Source: Casuarina equisetifolia
Taxonomy: Eukaryota; Streptophyta; Magnoliopsida; Fagales; Casuarinaceae
Direction: 5' to 3'
DNA: 64,000 nt
Assembly: GCA_028551475.1 (NCBI GenBank)
Contig: CM052362.1
Coordinates: 22,426,021 to 22,490,020 of the forward strand
The position numbers and the translations under genes were made by a program. The notes under the pieces were generated by a model. It ran no database searches. It saw only the letters and a list, made by a program, of their open reading frames with translations, and was not told the origin of the DNA. The stretch's first letter is position 1. Each line of letters starts with the position of its first letter. This document shows, piece after piece, positions 49,090 to 61,433 of the stretch.

Positions 49090-49391
49090 ATGGAAGAGAA
49101 GAAGAGAAACATTGTTGAATTCTTGCTCAAAAACCTTGCTCATTAACATGATCTCGTCGCGTCAATGATTTACCAAAAGACAACAGAGTTCGTAGTTGCA
49201 GTACTTTGGCAGAAAATGGTAAGTCCCTTCATAGCATACCTCTCTTTCTCTCTCTTTCTCGTATTGAATCCCGGTGTCTCTTCTAAACAGAGTGCATTTT
49301 GTGCAGCCTGAGTTACTGAAACAAAACCTGCGAAGACATGTTACCTTGGGTCCATTGCGGGGTTTGTGAACTCGCAGACTTCACAAGAAAG
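49090..49391 (+). pseudogene. Plus-strand exon-like pair in R4
   Basis: Block one, from ATG 49090 to a perfect donor at 49218 (aaaatg|gtaagt), encodes MEEKKRNIVEFLLKNLAH and, further on, SMIYQKTTEFVVAVLWQKM. It is interrupted and so does not code as it stands. Block two runs from acceptor gtgcag (exon start 49307) to donor aag|gtatc at 49391. R5 keeps the first donor near 61924 and the second block near 62030. A third block (49550-49730) has counterparts in R3 (44450-44620) and R5. No family recognised. Confidence 0.4.
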
Positions 49392-51414
49392 GTATCCCAC
49401 ACCGACCAACAGACGCAAAAATCTGTCCTCAGGAAAATGAATGAAAAAGTACAGAAGATTGCCACAGTTTTCGTAAGAAGGAAAAGAAAGATACTCGGCA
49501 GCTGTAGATGGCCATTCTGCTATCTCTGCCTTCTAGGTCGGATCGAAAATCTTAAATAAACAGTTGCACAGATGCTAACGGTCGGAAGGAGTTGCTGCTG
49601 AACATCGATTTTGAAATCGATGATAACGTTGATACTAGTGTTAAGCGGGAGAGAAATGCTAGCCAGACAAGCAACCTTTACAAGGCAGTGAGGGTTGTCT
49701 CCACTCGAAAGTCAGAAGCTTGAAACCTTAACAATTACGATGTTCACTGAACAACCATTCGGATGAAACGTTGACCAAACAGATTGTAAGGTCCTTCTCA
49801 TTACTTTCTGATCATGTGGGCCAGACACAAGGCATCTGGATTCATATCCAACATTAATTTACATTTCGGATGCATGAGAAAGAATCACAAACAAAAGAAA
49901 ACAAGAATAAAAAGTAATGGCTGAGAAAAACAATTACAAAGCACTATCCAAAGGATGCTAACAACATCAAACCTAACAACACAATTGAAGCAACAAGTAG
50001 ACATTATTGTTTCGTAAAGTCTAGTTTTGCCTAAAAAGAAAAAGGAAAAAAAATCACAACACTCCAAAGTAACTAACTACTTATTATATTCTAAGATAAT
50101 CACATGATTTAACAAGTCACATATTAGAAGAGGTAGTTAGAAAGTGTCACTTGTTTGTTTAAAATGAAAAATATGAGGATTTGCGGCATATAAATCATCA
50201 CATCTAAGGATGAAAATTTAAGAAGCATACAACCTAAGTAACTTAAAATAAAGTAATAAAGGTAAAAATACACAATATTATGTGGGAGAAATATCAATGA
50301 CATTTATTTGGCAAACATGAGAGAATATACATTTAGTTCTACCTGCTAGATAAAATGTCAAATAAGTGGAAATAATAGATAAGGCCCTAAGACCTAAAAA
50401 AAAAATGTCAAGTGAGTTATCTGAAGTTGAGTTGTGAGTTTGTGATCATCGGCGAACATTAGTGTACCTTTTTTCACCATATAACCTATACAAGAAGCAC
50501 GTCATAAAGTATGTTGATGTAGATATACCCCTTCATAAGCAATTATTATTTTCCTTTGAACCAGCGTACAATGTCAATCATTTCTAAAATGAATAAAAGG
50601 AGATTATCAATTTTGGAAAAAGCCTGTTTATAGGCATTCAATCACAAATACAATATCTTATTTACTTTTTAGTCTTTTTTGTTGATTTTAATTTTCAACC
50701 TCGGAAAGCTAGCTGACATGATTAGTTTCTCATATCTTCTATGCAATACCGATCAATATCAACCCACTTTGTAATTAATATAGAGCTGAGAATCTCCAAT
50801 AAATATAAGCTTAACCATGAATATAAACTTCTAATTATTTATTCAAAGATCATTGTCTATTATGTTAACTTAGTTAAGAAGATGAATGCTAGATATTCAC
50901 AACTTCGTTGGATCTCAAGACTAGACTTGAGGTCTGAATATACAGAGAGAGAGAGAGAGAGGAAGCATAATATTTAGTATTTGAGCCAAGACATCAGACA
51001 TGGTGCACTTTTACAAAACCTATATAATTTCTGGTAACATCCAAAGCAACATAAGCGTAGTTTTTGAGAATAGATATGTCAAGGAGAATTTAAGACTTCA
51101 ATAACAATGACGACAAGTAGCTACACTTGACTAGTTCTCCATACAATTCTCCACACAAGAACGTTGAGCCATCGAAAAAAAAAAGGGTGATGAGAAAAAA
51201 CCATCGTTATAGCAACTTATGTAATAGTGAGAAGAGAAAACTCTCAAACTAAAGATCTAAAAGTATTAGTAGAAAAATAAAAAATAAAAAGAACCAGAAT
51301 GCTCTCTTTTTTTTATCGTACACAATAGAACCGTAAAAACCATGTGTTTCAATAAGTGACTATTTTAAAATCGTACTTATCCATGAAGAAATATTTTCTT
51401 GCATAATTCCAAAT

Positions 51415-52128
51415 AACAATCTCAATTAAATGTGGATAATAGATTAAGAATATTTTTATATTCCCATATAATGATCTCTTAATACAGTGAGCAAATTTGT
51501 TGATAATCAACTTTCAAATAAATCTCTTGCTATAATTTTTTTTATAATGGGACTTAGACATGGTTAGTCATATTAATAACATAAGTTGACCTAAATGCCA
51601 ACCCGTATGATGTTACAAAGAGCAAGATGTAAGACCCAACTCTATATCGCATAAATCCAACAAGTGGATTTGTTTCATCCATGAAGTCTAACAATAAGTG
51701 ACCAACACAAGTACTTAATCTAGTTGGTAATGTAAAATAGAAAATAAATGACATGAAAAAAAAACTCAAACAACAATCTCAATTAAATGTAGATAATAGA
51801 TTAAGAATATTTTTGTATTCTCATATAATGATCTCTTAATACAATGAGAAATTTTGTTGATAATAAATTTCAAATAAATCTCTTACTATAATTTTTTTTA
51901 TATAATGGGACTTAGTCCTAATTAGTCATATTGATAACATAGGCTAACCTACATGCCAACTAGTGAGGTGTTACAAGGAGGAAGGTGTAAGACCTAACTC
52001 TATATTGCATAAATCCAACAAGTGGATGCATTTCATCTATGAAGTTTAACATTAAGTGACTAGCACAAGTGCGTAGTCTAGTTGATAATGTCAAATAGCA
52101 AATAAGTGACATGAAAAAAAAAAAAACT
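51415..52128. repeat. Two tandem copies of a 357-bp AT-rich unit
   Basis: 51415-51771 and 51772-52128 are direct copies starting 'aacaatctcaattaaatg' and ending in an A-run plus 'ctcaaa'. They are closely similar. A phrase like 'taagacccaactctatat' recalls LTR sequence, but no element could be delimited. Confidence 0.8.
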
Positions 52129-53371
52129 CAAAAGGCAAGAAAAAAATTTAAATAATCAAGGGGGCTAGCAATGCTCCAAACCTAATTAGTTTTCTCATGA
52201 TTTTTTATGACAGCACTGTAGTAAGGAACCTAGAGTTGAAAAAACTTGTAACCTCAGCAACACATGCCTGACACTTGCTAAGGCAAGGAAAATCTATGTC
52301 GTTTGATCAATGTAGGTAGAACATTGGCGCTTAGCACATCTAGTTTTCATGGTGTAGCAAATGATCTCTTGATATAAAATAAATTAATCTGAACTTTATA
52401 TTTAGTAACACTAGTCTAGTACAAAATTGTAACACAAAGTCATAATTTACAAGGATCTGCAATAGTTGGAGCACCGCAATTGCATACCTAGAGAAAAGCT
52501 ATTATTCGATATCGATAAGCCTAAACCACATAGCAAGCACTAACATAGCTCTAACATAAGACGTTTAAATTTTAGCAAGAAGAAAGTTTTTAGCAGAAAG
52601 AAATTGTGAACAAAAAGGTTCATGATCGAGAAGATAAGTTGAAGCCAAATATGTAGCTTAGTCAAGTCTGTTATAGAGATAGGAATTTTTAGTTCTGTTT
52701 TGTGACATGAAACATAATGCCAAATACTTCAATTAAACAACACAAAGGAGATAACTATAAATGTTGCAATAATATTGAGCCCAACATCTAGTAATCACTG
52801 ACCTGAGTACGGTCGTATGATCTTAGTAGAAGCGAGTCCTGTTTCATAGTTTCTTCACCTTCAAATGCCCTCATTGAATGGCTACGTGATAGCGAATATC
52901 CTTGCACTTAGATGGAAGGGCTTTCTTTTGTCTTCCAAGCTTCAGTGTCCTAGGTTGGAAAATAGCAACGAGGTAAAAGCCATATCGTTGTGTTTAGTCC
53001 GTAGGTCATGGGGCCAATGTTCTTGCACTTGAGGTTGTAAACTCTCTCTCCAGTAGCTGCTACTATATCTGGAGGAAGCTAGCTGCAAATGTTGTGTTAA
53101 CTGATGCTAGCCTCACAGAGATCAGATTGATTTTGCTTTTCCTTATTTTGAAGATGTAAATAAATGTTGCTTATGACGCATGACTATGAGTGGTGACAAA
53201 AAACAAAGATTGCTGGTCTTAAAGAGCCTTCTCTTATTAATTTTTTTACAATAAAACATGGTAGTTGTCAAATCCCGTTTGCCCGCCTAGTTCGAGAAAG
53301 ATCAGTAACATCACCCACTTAAACCTAGTAGGAGTTTTACATTGCTGAAAGGCTTGTGAATCATGAAACCA

Positions 53372-53498
53372 CTAAGGGTTTTTTCCGGGAGTTTCAAGCT
53401 GCTGTTGGTGCTGGTCGACCATGGAAGGGACAGCAACCTGCCCACTTTGAGAAGGGATTTCGAAATCAGTCAGTGACCCAGAATACACATAACCCAAC
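53372..53498 (-). pseudogene. Terminal-exon-like block in R5
   Basis: After an acceptor (cactag, exon start 53498) the minus strand is open for 42 codons to TAG at 53372, encoding LGYVYSGSLTDFEIPSQSGQ and a Gln-rich end with DQHQQQLETPGKNP. R3 (about 41915-41785) and R4 (about 45780-45660) hold diverged counterparts sharing the DFEIP and QLETP parts. It looks like the last exon of the gene whose earlier exon lies at 53717-53859. Family unknown. Confidence 0.45.
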
Positions 53499-53716
53499 CT
53501 AGTGAAGCAATGGAAAATTCTACCAAATTGGATCTGTACCACAAAGATTCAGAGATGACGTGATCTGGTACAATATGCAATTTAGGTTCTTAACTTTGGC
53601 AATTTGACATTCAAGCGGCGAATTGTTCTTGAAGCTACTTGTGTCATTCAAAAGACATAAAAACATATTTATTGCAATCTGAAGTTCAAGAGAGAGTGGA
53701 GGTGGCGTTTACTTAC

Positions 53717-53859
53717 GTTTTCCAGTCAAATGCATCATCAGTTTCTGCTAAAAGGCTGATTTGCGTCACTTCCATATGCAAGCGCCTTGAACCAAACATG
53801 TTTTGATCTCTTTTTGTCAATGATATTATATATTTTGTTCATCGACAATCAATAGCCAC
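53717..53859 (-). pseudogene. Exon-like block in R5
   Basis: Counterpart of 42308-42444. It keeps the donor (aaaac|gtaagt) and the tail close to LAETDDAFDWKT. The start codon position is changed, so it is probably inactive. Confidence 0.45.
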
Positions 53860-54327
53860 CTTCTATATCAAACGGGAAAAGAAAAACCTAGAAATGTATA
53901 CGGAGGAAAAAGGACTAAAAGAAGTGCAAGAGGAACTAGGGTTTCGTATCTTGAAAACCCTAGAATTCAAAATTGATAACCGTAGACAGGAGTTAGGGTT
54001 TTTCTTCTGTATAAATTGAGAGGTTGGTTATAATAGTGCTAGGAAGGGACTATAAGTCTCAGGTTCTCTGCGGGGAAGTTATCAGACCTTCCTGCGATTT
54101 GAGGATGATTGCAGATGATAACCTTCTAATCTCTCTCTCTTTTTTCCTTAATATTCTCTGAAATTGTGGAAATAATGTTTTATTGGCTGCAGTTATTGTT
54201 TACATGTTTGTCTTTCCCAATCCTTTCTCCAAGGACCTCAATGTTCAGTTTTCTTTGTACCTTCCTTATGGGATTTCGTGCTTCTGATGAAATTAACGCA
54301 ATTGGTAATAGGTATTGGATGTAATTT

Positions 54328-54454
54328 TCTTTTGATGAACTAAATATGACTTATCTTTTTAACCATCTTGTTCAGTGTATCCGGTCTTACAGCAGCTACA
54401 TAACCAATGCCTCACATATTGTTTCGCAAACTTAGCATCTTGTGTACCGAATTC
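54328..54454. repeat. 127-bp direct duplication, left copy
   Basis: Same length as 59179-59305 with five mismatches by hand count and no indels. Both end at gaattc. It lies immediately before the copia LTR. Confidence 0.95.
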
Positions 54455-55164
54455 TGTTGGCTCATTGTATGAGTCTATGTAATGTTAGCTTATATCAACG
54501 ATACATAAACAATCATTCCTTACTATGGCAATGCAATATAATTTTATTGGTCCATTTAATTGTACACATGTTGTATATATATTCCCTTTTTGCATATATG
54601 GTACTGGTTGGTGTGGGCCGTTGTCCATCTAATAGACTTTGATGAGTAAGGCTATTTGTATGGACATTTTATTAATTGGCTAAATCCCCCCTCTAGCTCT
54701 TCATTTATATATAGATTTAATGTTGCTAAAGGGAGAAACTTTGGAGATAACAATGAAATCTGTTTTATTGCATTTAGTTGTGGGAAACTATCCCTCAGGG
54801 GAGTTTTGCCACCTCATCCATCATGCCCTTCTCTCCTGTAAAACATTAAGCACACAACTTACTAATAACCCATGACTCACACACACCAAATAACCGCTTA
54901 TTCACATAGGTAGATAAAAGGGCTTTTACACGGTCATTGTTATTGCCTTCTCCCTAACTTTCATGCAACAACTTGTGACTATCTCATCTAGCTAGTATTT
55001 GGAGAGAATAGAGTGGAAGATTTAGTCCAAAATAGCGGTGCAGATGGAAAAATACAATATATCTTCAGATCTATTTATGTCATTTATATCAAACTCATTT
55101 ATCTATCCATGATCAATGCTTAGATCCTGTAAAAGAGTCTTGTTTGGGACCAAATTTTTTAACA
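54455..55164 (+). repeat. 5' LTR of the copia fossil
   Basis: TG start, CA end, TATA-like 'tatatatag' at about 54707-54715, and an iMet primer site right after it. There is no partner LTR in the window to confirm it. Confidence 0.65.
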
Positions 55165-56209
55165 ATTGGTATCAGAGCCTTTATAGCATTGATCTAGCGA
55201 GCTAAATCAAACCGAAATGCATTTTTGGTTCAACCTCAAAATGGGTTTTCGTATTTGTTATAGTCTAAAACTTTCAACTTTAGATCTGAGCTCAACTAGT
55301 GGTCCTTTGGACCGAATGAGGCCAAATTTGAAATTAGCATGGCGTGAGCTTTTCGCTGATGCCAAGAACCACTGGAAATGGTGGTTTTCCAACTGGGTCA
55401 CACATGACTTGACCCGACCCGAACCTGGTTAGGCCGCCAACTGCCGTCGTTCACCTCTAAACAAATCACCAGAGATAGATCGTTCACCGATGATCTCAAT
55501 GGCATCTCGATCGGCTAGAGAACCGACCGGCCAAACGCTGAACTAGCCAAATTGGGCTACCCAATTTCTGCCATATCTGGTTTAATCCAGATATGGCTGC
55601 CAGTGGGCATCGAAGTGCCACGGTCTGTGGCGTTAAATGTCGACCATCAATCGACGATTCTGACAACCTCTCAATTGGCTGGAGAACCAGCCAATAGGAT
55701 GGTGAATCGGCCATATCGACCAGAATCAGCCGAGTTGGCATGAACCGACCGAGTTGACTCGGCCGAACTGGCTGAACCGGCCGTACCAGCCAACAGCCAC
55801 TTTCGGTGGCGCGTGGAGGCGTGTCGAAGATCCCTTTTTACACTAAAATTTTTATAATTTTATTTTGAATATTTTCATGTAATTTATTTTAAATAATTGT
55901 CTCTGTTTGATGATTATTTGAATCAAAATTATTTAATTTATTGTTGAATTAATTTTATATGCCATAATTATGTGCTAACATGTGATAATTAATTGTTTGA
56001 AAATTATTTATGGCCTTTTAAATGTTATGTATTTGTTTGAATTTTTTTTAGGCCATTTTAGTCTAGCATACAATTATATAACACTTAAAGTGTTAATTGA
56101 GTGCAATTTAGAGACAAGTGTCCATTTTTAAAAAATTAAGTTGCACATTTGGATTGTGAGTAGTGTATATTGTATTCCGCAGCACAAACCAAGCTCATAG
56201 CTTGATTGA

Positions 56210-56890
56210 GTTGTGACCACCACAGTGGCACACCTTGGTTAAGTTATGGGTTTGTGTTTTGTGCATTTAAGGGATTTCTCTAAGTATGCGGGGATCATGT
56301 GATTTAATTGGATTGCAACCACCACAGTGGCGTAGTTTGATTGAGTTATGAGACTTCATTCTTGTACTATGGATGAGTCCAATCCTAGTACGTTATCATT
56401 CTCCCACAGGAGGTGATTGCGTGTCAATAATTGGATGTTGCACAACTAGCATGCCTAGATTTGGATCGATCTTTGCGGTCCATACATCCACAAGTGGTGG
56501 ATTGTGAGGGTTGGTTCTCCCTTATGACAACTGTTGTGCAGGGAGTTTCTGGATAACATGTCATGTTAACTGCCCACAGGTGTTTATGTGACATTGCTTG
56601 TAAGACTCTCTTCTAATCTACTCGTATTGTGCTTCCATTATTAATTACTGTAATTATGTTGAGGGTATTTTAATAGTACATCATACCTTTGCCCACATGT
56701 GTTTGTATGACAAAGTTTGATTAATTCACATTAAGTTAATAATTGTCATTCGTTTCTTAGTCACCTTTTATGTCAACTCATTATTGCCATTGTGTTAAGA
56801 GTGTCTGGATAGCACGTCATACTTTTTGCCCACAGGTGTTTGCATAATGATGCTTGTGAGCTCTCTTCATTTTACCTATCTTATGCCAAT
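56210..56890 (+). repeat. Imperfect tandem repeats in the copia leader
   Basis: 'ccaccacagtggc' recurs at about 56217 and 56320. 'tgcccaca.gtgtttg/at' recurs near 56570, 56690 and 56828, each followed by a similar 'tgcttgtaagactctctt' style stretch, with a period of about 125-140 bp. Confidence 0.7.
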
Positions 56891-59178
56891 GGTCTTTATT
56901 GGCTTATTGGTCATTTTTTACGCTAATTATAATATATTTTATTAGAAAGCTATATAATAGCTATGTCTTAATTAACGATTGGCCAATAGATCTTACTAGT
57001 TATAGCACTTGGGATACTGAGTTGCTTCATAAAGCACATTTTAAAGTGCAGTCATTTAAGTTTACTGCTCATTAAGGTCAACTTATGATCACTTTATATG
57101 TAATTCCTCTGCTAAGTGCACAATTAAGGATTTACTAGATACAATGACACTAAGGTATTATACCCCATCAGATTTAGTAATAATGATTTTATAGAAGTTT
57201 TCATCTGAGGCATGATGATTATAAAGTATTTATGATCATATTTGGAAGGATGGTCATTGGGATGATGATTGTAATAATTGTGAATCTTATTTATCCCATA
57301 GTAAATCCAAGTACAATGGTTTTAATATTAATAATGAATCCACTTGATTGGTAACCCCATTTAATTCTTGGTGACTAAATAGTCTCATGATTTATGATAT
57401 TTTACTATATGGATTCACATATAGAGAAAGCCAAATTAGCATGAGCTTCCAATTGAATATAATGTGAAAGCCTATGTGGTGTTTATTAAATATGTCATAC
57501 TATTTTAGGATGACTTTATACTGTACCTTTGTGTACAATTTTCTGAGGAGATTTGGTTTAGATATGAACTTATATAGTTTTTGTTTTGAGATGATGAATT
57601 GTATTATTAATATGTTTTCCATCTTAAATGATATCAGTTACTACACCACATTTCATGGTTTACACAAAGTGTATTTGGCTTTCCATGATATTTGTGATCA
57701 TAGAAAATTATATATGGAACATTAAAGATGATCTAGAGATATATGTGAAGTATTTTAGAGATATAATGGCCAAGATGGAAAGAGACTTATAATTGATAGT
57801 TTTAGCCCATTGAGGTTGTAAGTATTGATTTTAATGGTCACATTCGATGTTGTTATTCTAATATTTATTGAGCATAATTGATTTTTTTTCTTTGCTATGG
57901 TGATTTATGGTTGGTTAAGGAACATGGTTGTATCATGCGAGATATTTAGAGACATTAAGACTAATGTTGAGAGATAGAAAAGCAAAAGAATATCATGGGG
58001 TGTGAATTTTGAATATTTTAAAGACTTGTCTATATTAGATAGTTTTGAGATAGCTAATAAGTTCGCTATGTTTGGGAACCATGAACATCACAATGTAGTT
58101 GATATGTGCTACTGATCTCACAAGTATAATGAGTTGTATGGATCCTATGATATATTTTGGAATGTTTTATAAAAGTGAAATTGAATGGTTCATATTTAAG
58201 TACAGGAGACCATAAATTTGTTTAATGTCTTGTATTTTGTATAGATCATTAATAATTGGTATTAGTTTATAACCCCTTAAGAAGTGCTATAATTGTGAAA
58301 TTATAGATAACAGAGTATTTAGAACATAATGTGACAGAGAAGTGTAATTGTTCTCCAACCATTCAAAAGTAATAGTGACTATATGATTATGTCATTTACA
58401 TCACTTATACATATGGTGAATTAGAGCCGAAGGAGCCATAATTAAGACTTATTAGAATAAATGAACCATTTGATGAAACAACCTTGGCTAAGGTTCTGCA
58501 GGTCTTGGATCCACTTATAAAGGCTTTATTCATGGATTTAGTAGCTTTATTTAGAATTTCCACCAGAGAAAGCTTATAAGCTTCATTTTATACTACTTGG
58601 TCCTTTAGGAAAACTTAATTGTAACTTTGATCATGGATCTGATTACTTGTATGAATGTTATTTCTAGCCTTTGCTAGATTTGTGCTTATATGCATTTAAA
58701 GACACAACATTGTTGGATTTGGAGCTTACTAAATTATCTCAAGGTTACAAAATTGTTGTTTATAAATGTATAAAATCAAAAGAGTTTTTATAAAGAAAGT
58801 TTGAGAAGTCTTGTTTGTTTGGTAGCTGAAAAGCTTATTTCATAGTGACTATCATATTGGTCGCTCATTTTAATTTATTGCCACGATAGTTAGGTATCAA
58901 GATTGCCTTTCTGAATGAAACTCTAGACAAGGATATCTATATGGTGCAACCTAAATGTTTTGAGGCATTTAATGTAAATTTAATGTATAAGCATTTATGG
59001 TTTTGAGTAAGCTCTTAAGACATGTTATAAAGTCTTAAGGATGTGTAACCTTAAGCATTTGGCTAGGGACATATTATTATTTGTCATATTGTAATGTCTT
59101 GTAGCACACAAATATTTATATACTCAAGTACCCTATACAAGACATTTTATATTCTCATAGGACAGTTTGTCGATGACG

Positions 59179-59305
59179 TCTTTTGATGAACTAAATACGA
59201 CTTATCTTTTTAATCATCTTGCTCAGTGTATCCGGTCTTACTGCAGCTACATAACCAATGCCTCACATATTGTTGCGCAAACTTAGCATCTTGTGTACCG
59301 AATTC
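59179..59305. repeat. 127-bp direct duplication, right copy
   Basis: See left copy at 54328. To its right the R5 sequence continues in the order expected from R4. Confidence 0.95.
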
Positions 59306-60118
59306 TAGATGAAAAAATGTTCGCATAGAGACCCCAAAGCACAGATACTTGCATTTAACGAAATCAAATCACCATCTAGACTTGGCTGTCGACAAATCAA
59401 CAGTGTCAACTCATGGGTTCCTGGTCTCTACAGACACTAACTGATCTTACTCTTAACCTTAACCACGTTGTGCTCGAACAAGTAGCCAGTCCAGTAGCAA
59501 AGAAATGGGTTCCAGATGTTTTATAAACCGAAAAACTTTCGGATACCTTTTGCTTTTGTTCTCTTCCTTACCCAGGAATTTGAAGTTTGTCAGTAACTTT
59601 CCTAATTCCTGGTCTGCTATTCAAAAACAAACCGCGTACTGCAAGTTTCACAATCTCAAATAAACTTGAAAAACTTTTACACAACAATCAATCCTTTGCG
59701 ACTGCACTTACTAGCCTTCACTGGCTAAATTTGTCGGGCTGTTTGGCGTGATCCTACTCTTGAAAGACTTGTTATCAATCATGTTTCGGAAGCAAAGGTC
59801 ATAGATCTAGACTCCCTTTTAAAAATGGATTAAAAGTACCCGAAATAAAAGTCAATCGCAGTAGATCGAACTCTCAATGACAGTGTATCGTGATCAGTGA
59901 TAATTAAGAAGTGAGTTGAAAATCGGAAAGCAATATCCTTTCTTCTTAAAAAAAAATTAAAAAAATGCTTGAATACGTTGGTGGGCATTATGCCTTTTAT
60001 GTTCGAAAATTGTAAAAACAATTATAAACTTCCAAGTTGAAATTTTTCTTTGACAATTTATAATGGAATGCTTAGATCAGACTGTGAATTACAAAGCCTC
60101 CAAAAAGAATAACAACGG

Positions 60119-60389
60119 ATCTAAAAACTACCGAATAACACATTTGAATTCGAACAAAAGTATACAATTTGAGAAGTGACTATGCCACCCAAAGCGAATT
60201 TCAAATAATTAAAGTATTATTTCTTGGGTTAATAAAATCAATAAGGATTACCAATCTAAAAACTACCGAATAACACATGTATTCGATCAAAAGTATATAA
60301 TTTGAGAACTGATTATGCTACCGAAAGCAAACTTTGAATAAAATTAAAATATTATTTCTTGGGTTAGTAAAATCAGTAAGGGTTATCCC
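60119..60389. repeat. 135-bp tandem duplication inside R5
   Basis: 60119-60253 and 60254-60389 both begin 'atctaaaaactaccgaataa' and run through 'aaagtat..aatttgagaa' to 'ttcttgggtta'. R4 has a single copy (about 47232-47368). Confidence 0.85.
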
Positions 60390-61355
60390 TTAATAGATCT
60401 ATCCAACCAACAGTCCGAAAGTCGAAGCAAAGACAAAGGACAAAAAATATCCAACCAATATAGGCTTCAAGAGATTGCGGAAAATTCTTTCATTTTTCTT
60501 CTAAAGGACATCAATCTATTTATTTATAACATATTGTCCATGATGACAATATTCATGATTACATATCACAAACTTCACTATTTAAAATTCCTTACAAATC
60601 AAAGGGGCATACCCCAAGGAAGCCAGCATAGGAGAACTGCTGACCCACTACAAAGCAAAAAAATTACATCTAGGAAACTATAAACTAACGTGTTTGGAAA
60701 AAGATCCTTAGGGCTACAGAGCCCGTTGTTTTCCAGAGTGAAGAAATCCATGCAAAGGATGGAGGTGCTCCTGTTGCATCCACTGAGAAGGAGAAGCGGA
60801 CACAAACTTGGTTGGGGATTGGACTTCACCTCTGGATCTTGTAGGAATCCTATTTGAGAAGAACAAAACCAGGATTCCTCTGCCTATTGTAGTGATTTCC
60901 CATCCCTAGAAGCTTACAGGTGCCAAGAGGTACAGGAACTGCATCAAAACACCATATAGTCAGAAAGTATTGGTAACAACAACATACATGTAGGGGCTGT
61001 GTGAATTTGTGATCGTGAGAAGAGAAAAAGAGAGAGATATAGAAAAATTACATCTCTATCAAGGCAAAACGTCAAGATCTGGTAATTCCCTGATTCGACG
61101 TGACCGCCAAGGCTGATTTGAATGAAAATACTTCCCGCGGATCTAACCTTTTGACGATTTTCCGGTTTGAGAAGCTGAGAATATCTCTATTCTCTTCCAT
61201 TTTCCCTCCCGAACAACAAAGAAAATCAAACAAAACTAAGCTTCCACTTTCACCCCTAACTCTTTGTATAAGAGCCCTATTCTAAAGAACAGTGTTTCTA
61301 TGTGAGAACCCTGGAGTTCCCTGAAGAGTGAGGAAAACAGGGGCATCTATGAGCC

Positions 61356-61433
61356 TATTTATAACCGTGGTGGGTGAAAATTACGAGGGGAGCAGCAGCA
61401 CTAGAAGCGTAAGGATGATGTAGGTGCTTACGT
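61356..61433 (-). promoter_or_regulatory. R5 promoter-like module: TATA box plus ocs-like palindrome
   Basis: TATAAATA (minus, 61363-61356). The ocs-like 16-mer at 61418-61433 has three mismatches and lies closer (about 55 bp) because this copy lacks about 40 bp between the two sites. The ORF start MEENRDILSFSNRKIV lies at ATG 61200. Confidence 0.5.

Larger units (their letters stand above)
45458..53067. repeat. Segmental repeat copy R4 (longest)
   Basis: A 7.6-kb unit from the 'ggaggaggctagctgcaaat' block (45458; R5 53068) to the next such block. It contains, in order: the terminal-exon-like block 45660-45780, exon-like block 45994-46161, 46481-46860, 46916-47100, 47170-47520, the minus-strand transcription-unit block 47640-48280, 48535-48735, plus-strand exon-like blocks 49090-49391, 49550-50160, and an AT-rich tail (50.2-52.9 kb) shared with R5 62.8-64.0 kb. 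Confidence 0.8.
54455..59178 (+). mobile_element. Ty1/copia retrotransposon, 3'-truncated (fossil)
   Basis: A putative 710-bp 5' LTR (54455-55164, TGTTGG to TTAACA) is followed by ttggtatcagagcc, the iMet primer site. A long leader comes next: a GC-richer stretch (55.2-55.8 kb) and imperfect tandem repeats (56.2-56.9 kb). Beyond about 57 kb the sequence is heavily decayed. Near 58.9 kb a reverse-transcriptase trace of copia type is still readable (a short match to the AFLN and IYMVQP motifs). No 3' LTR is present. It is broken in many places and looks much older than the gypsy element. Confidence 0.75.

Noticed and set aside
57474-57725. 83-residue ORF in the copia region
   Set aside because: Composition is low-complexity and AT-driven, and it lies inside a decayed element; no family similarity seen.
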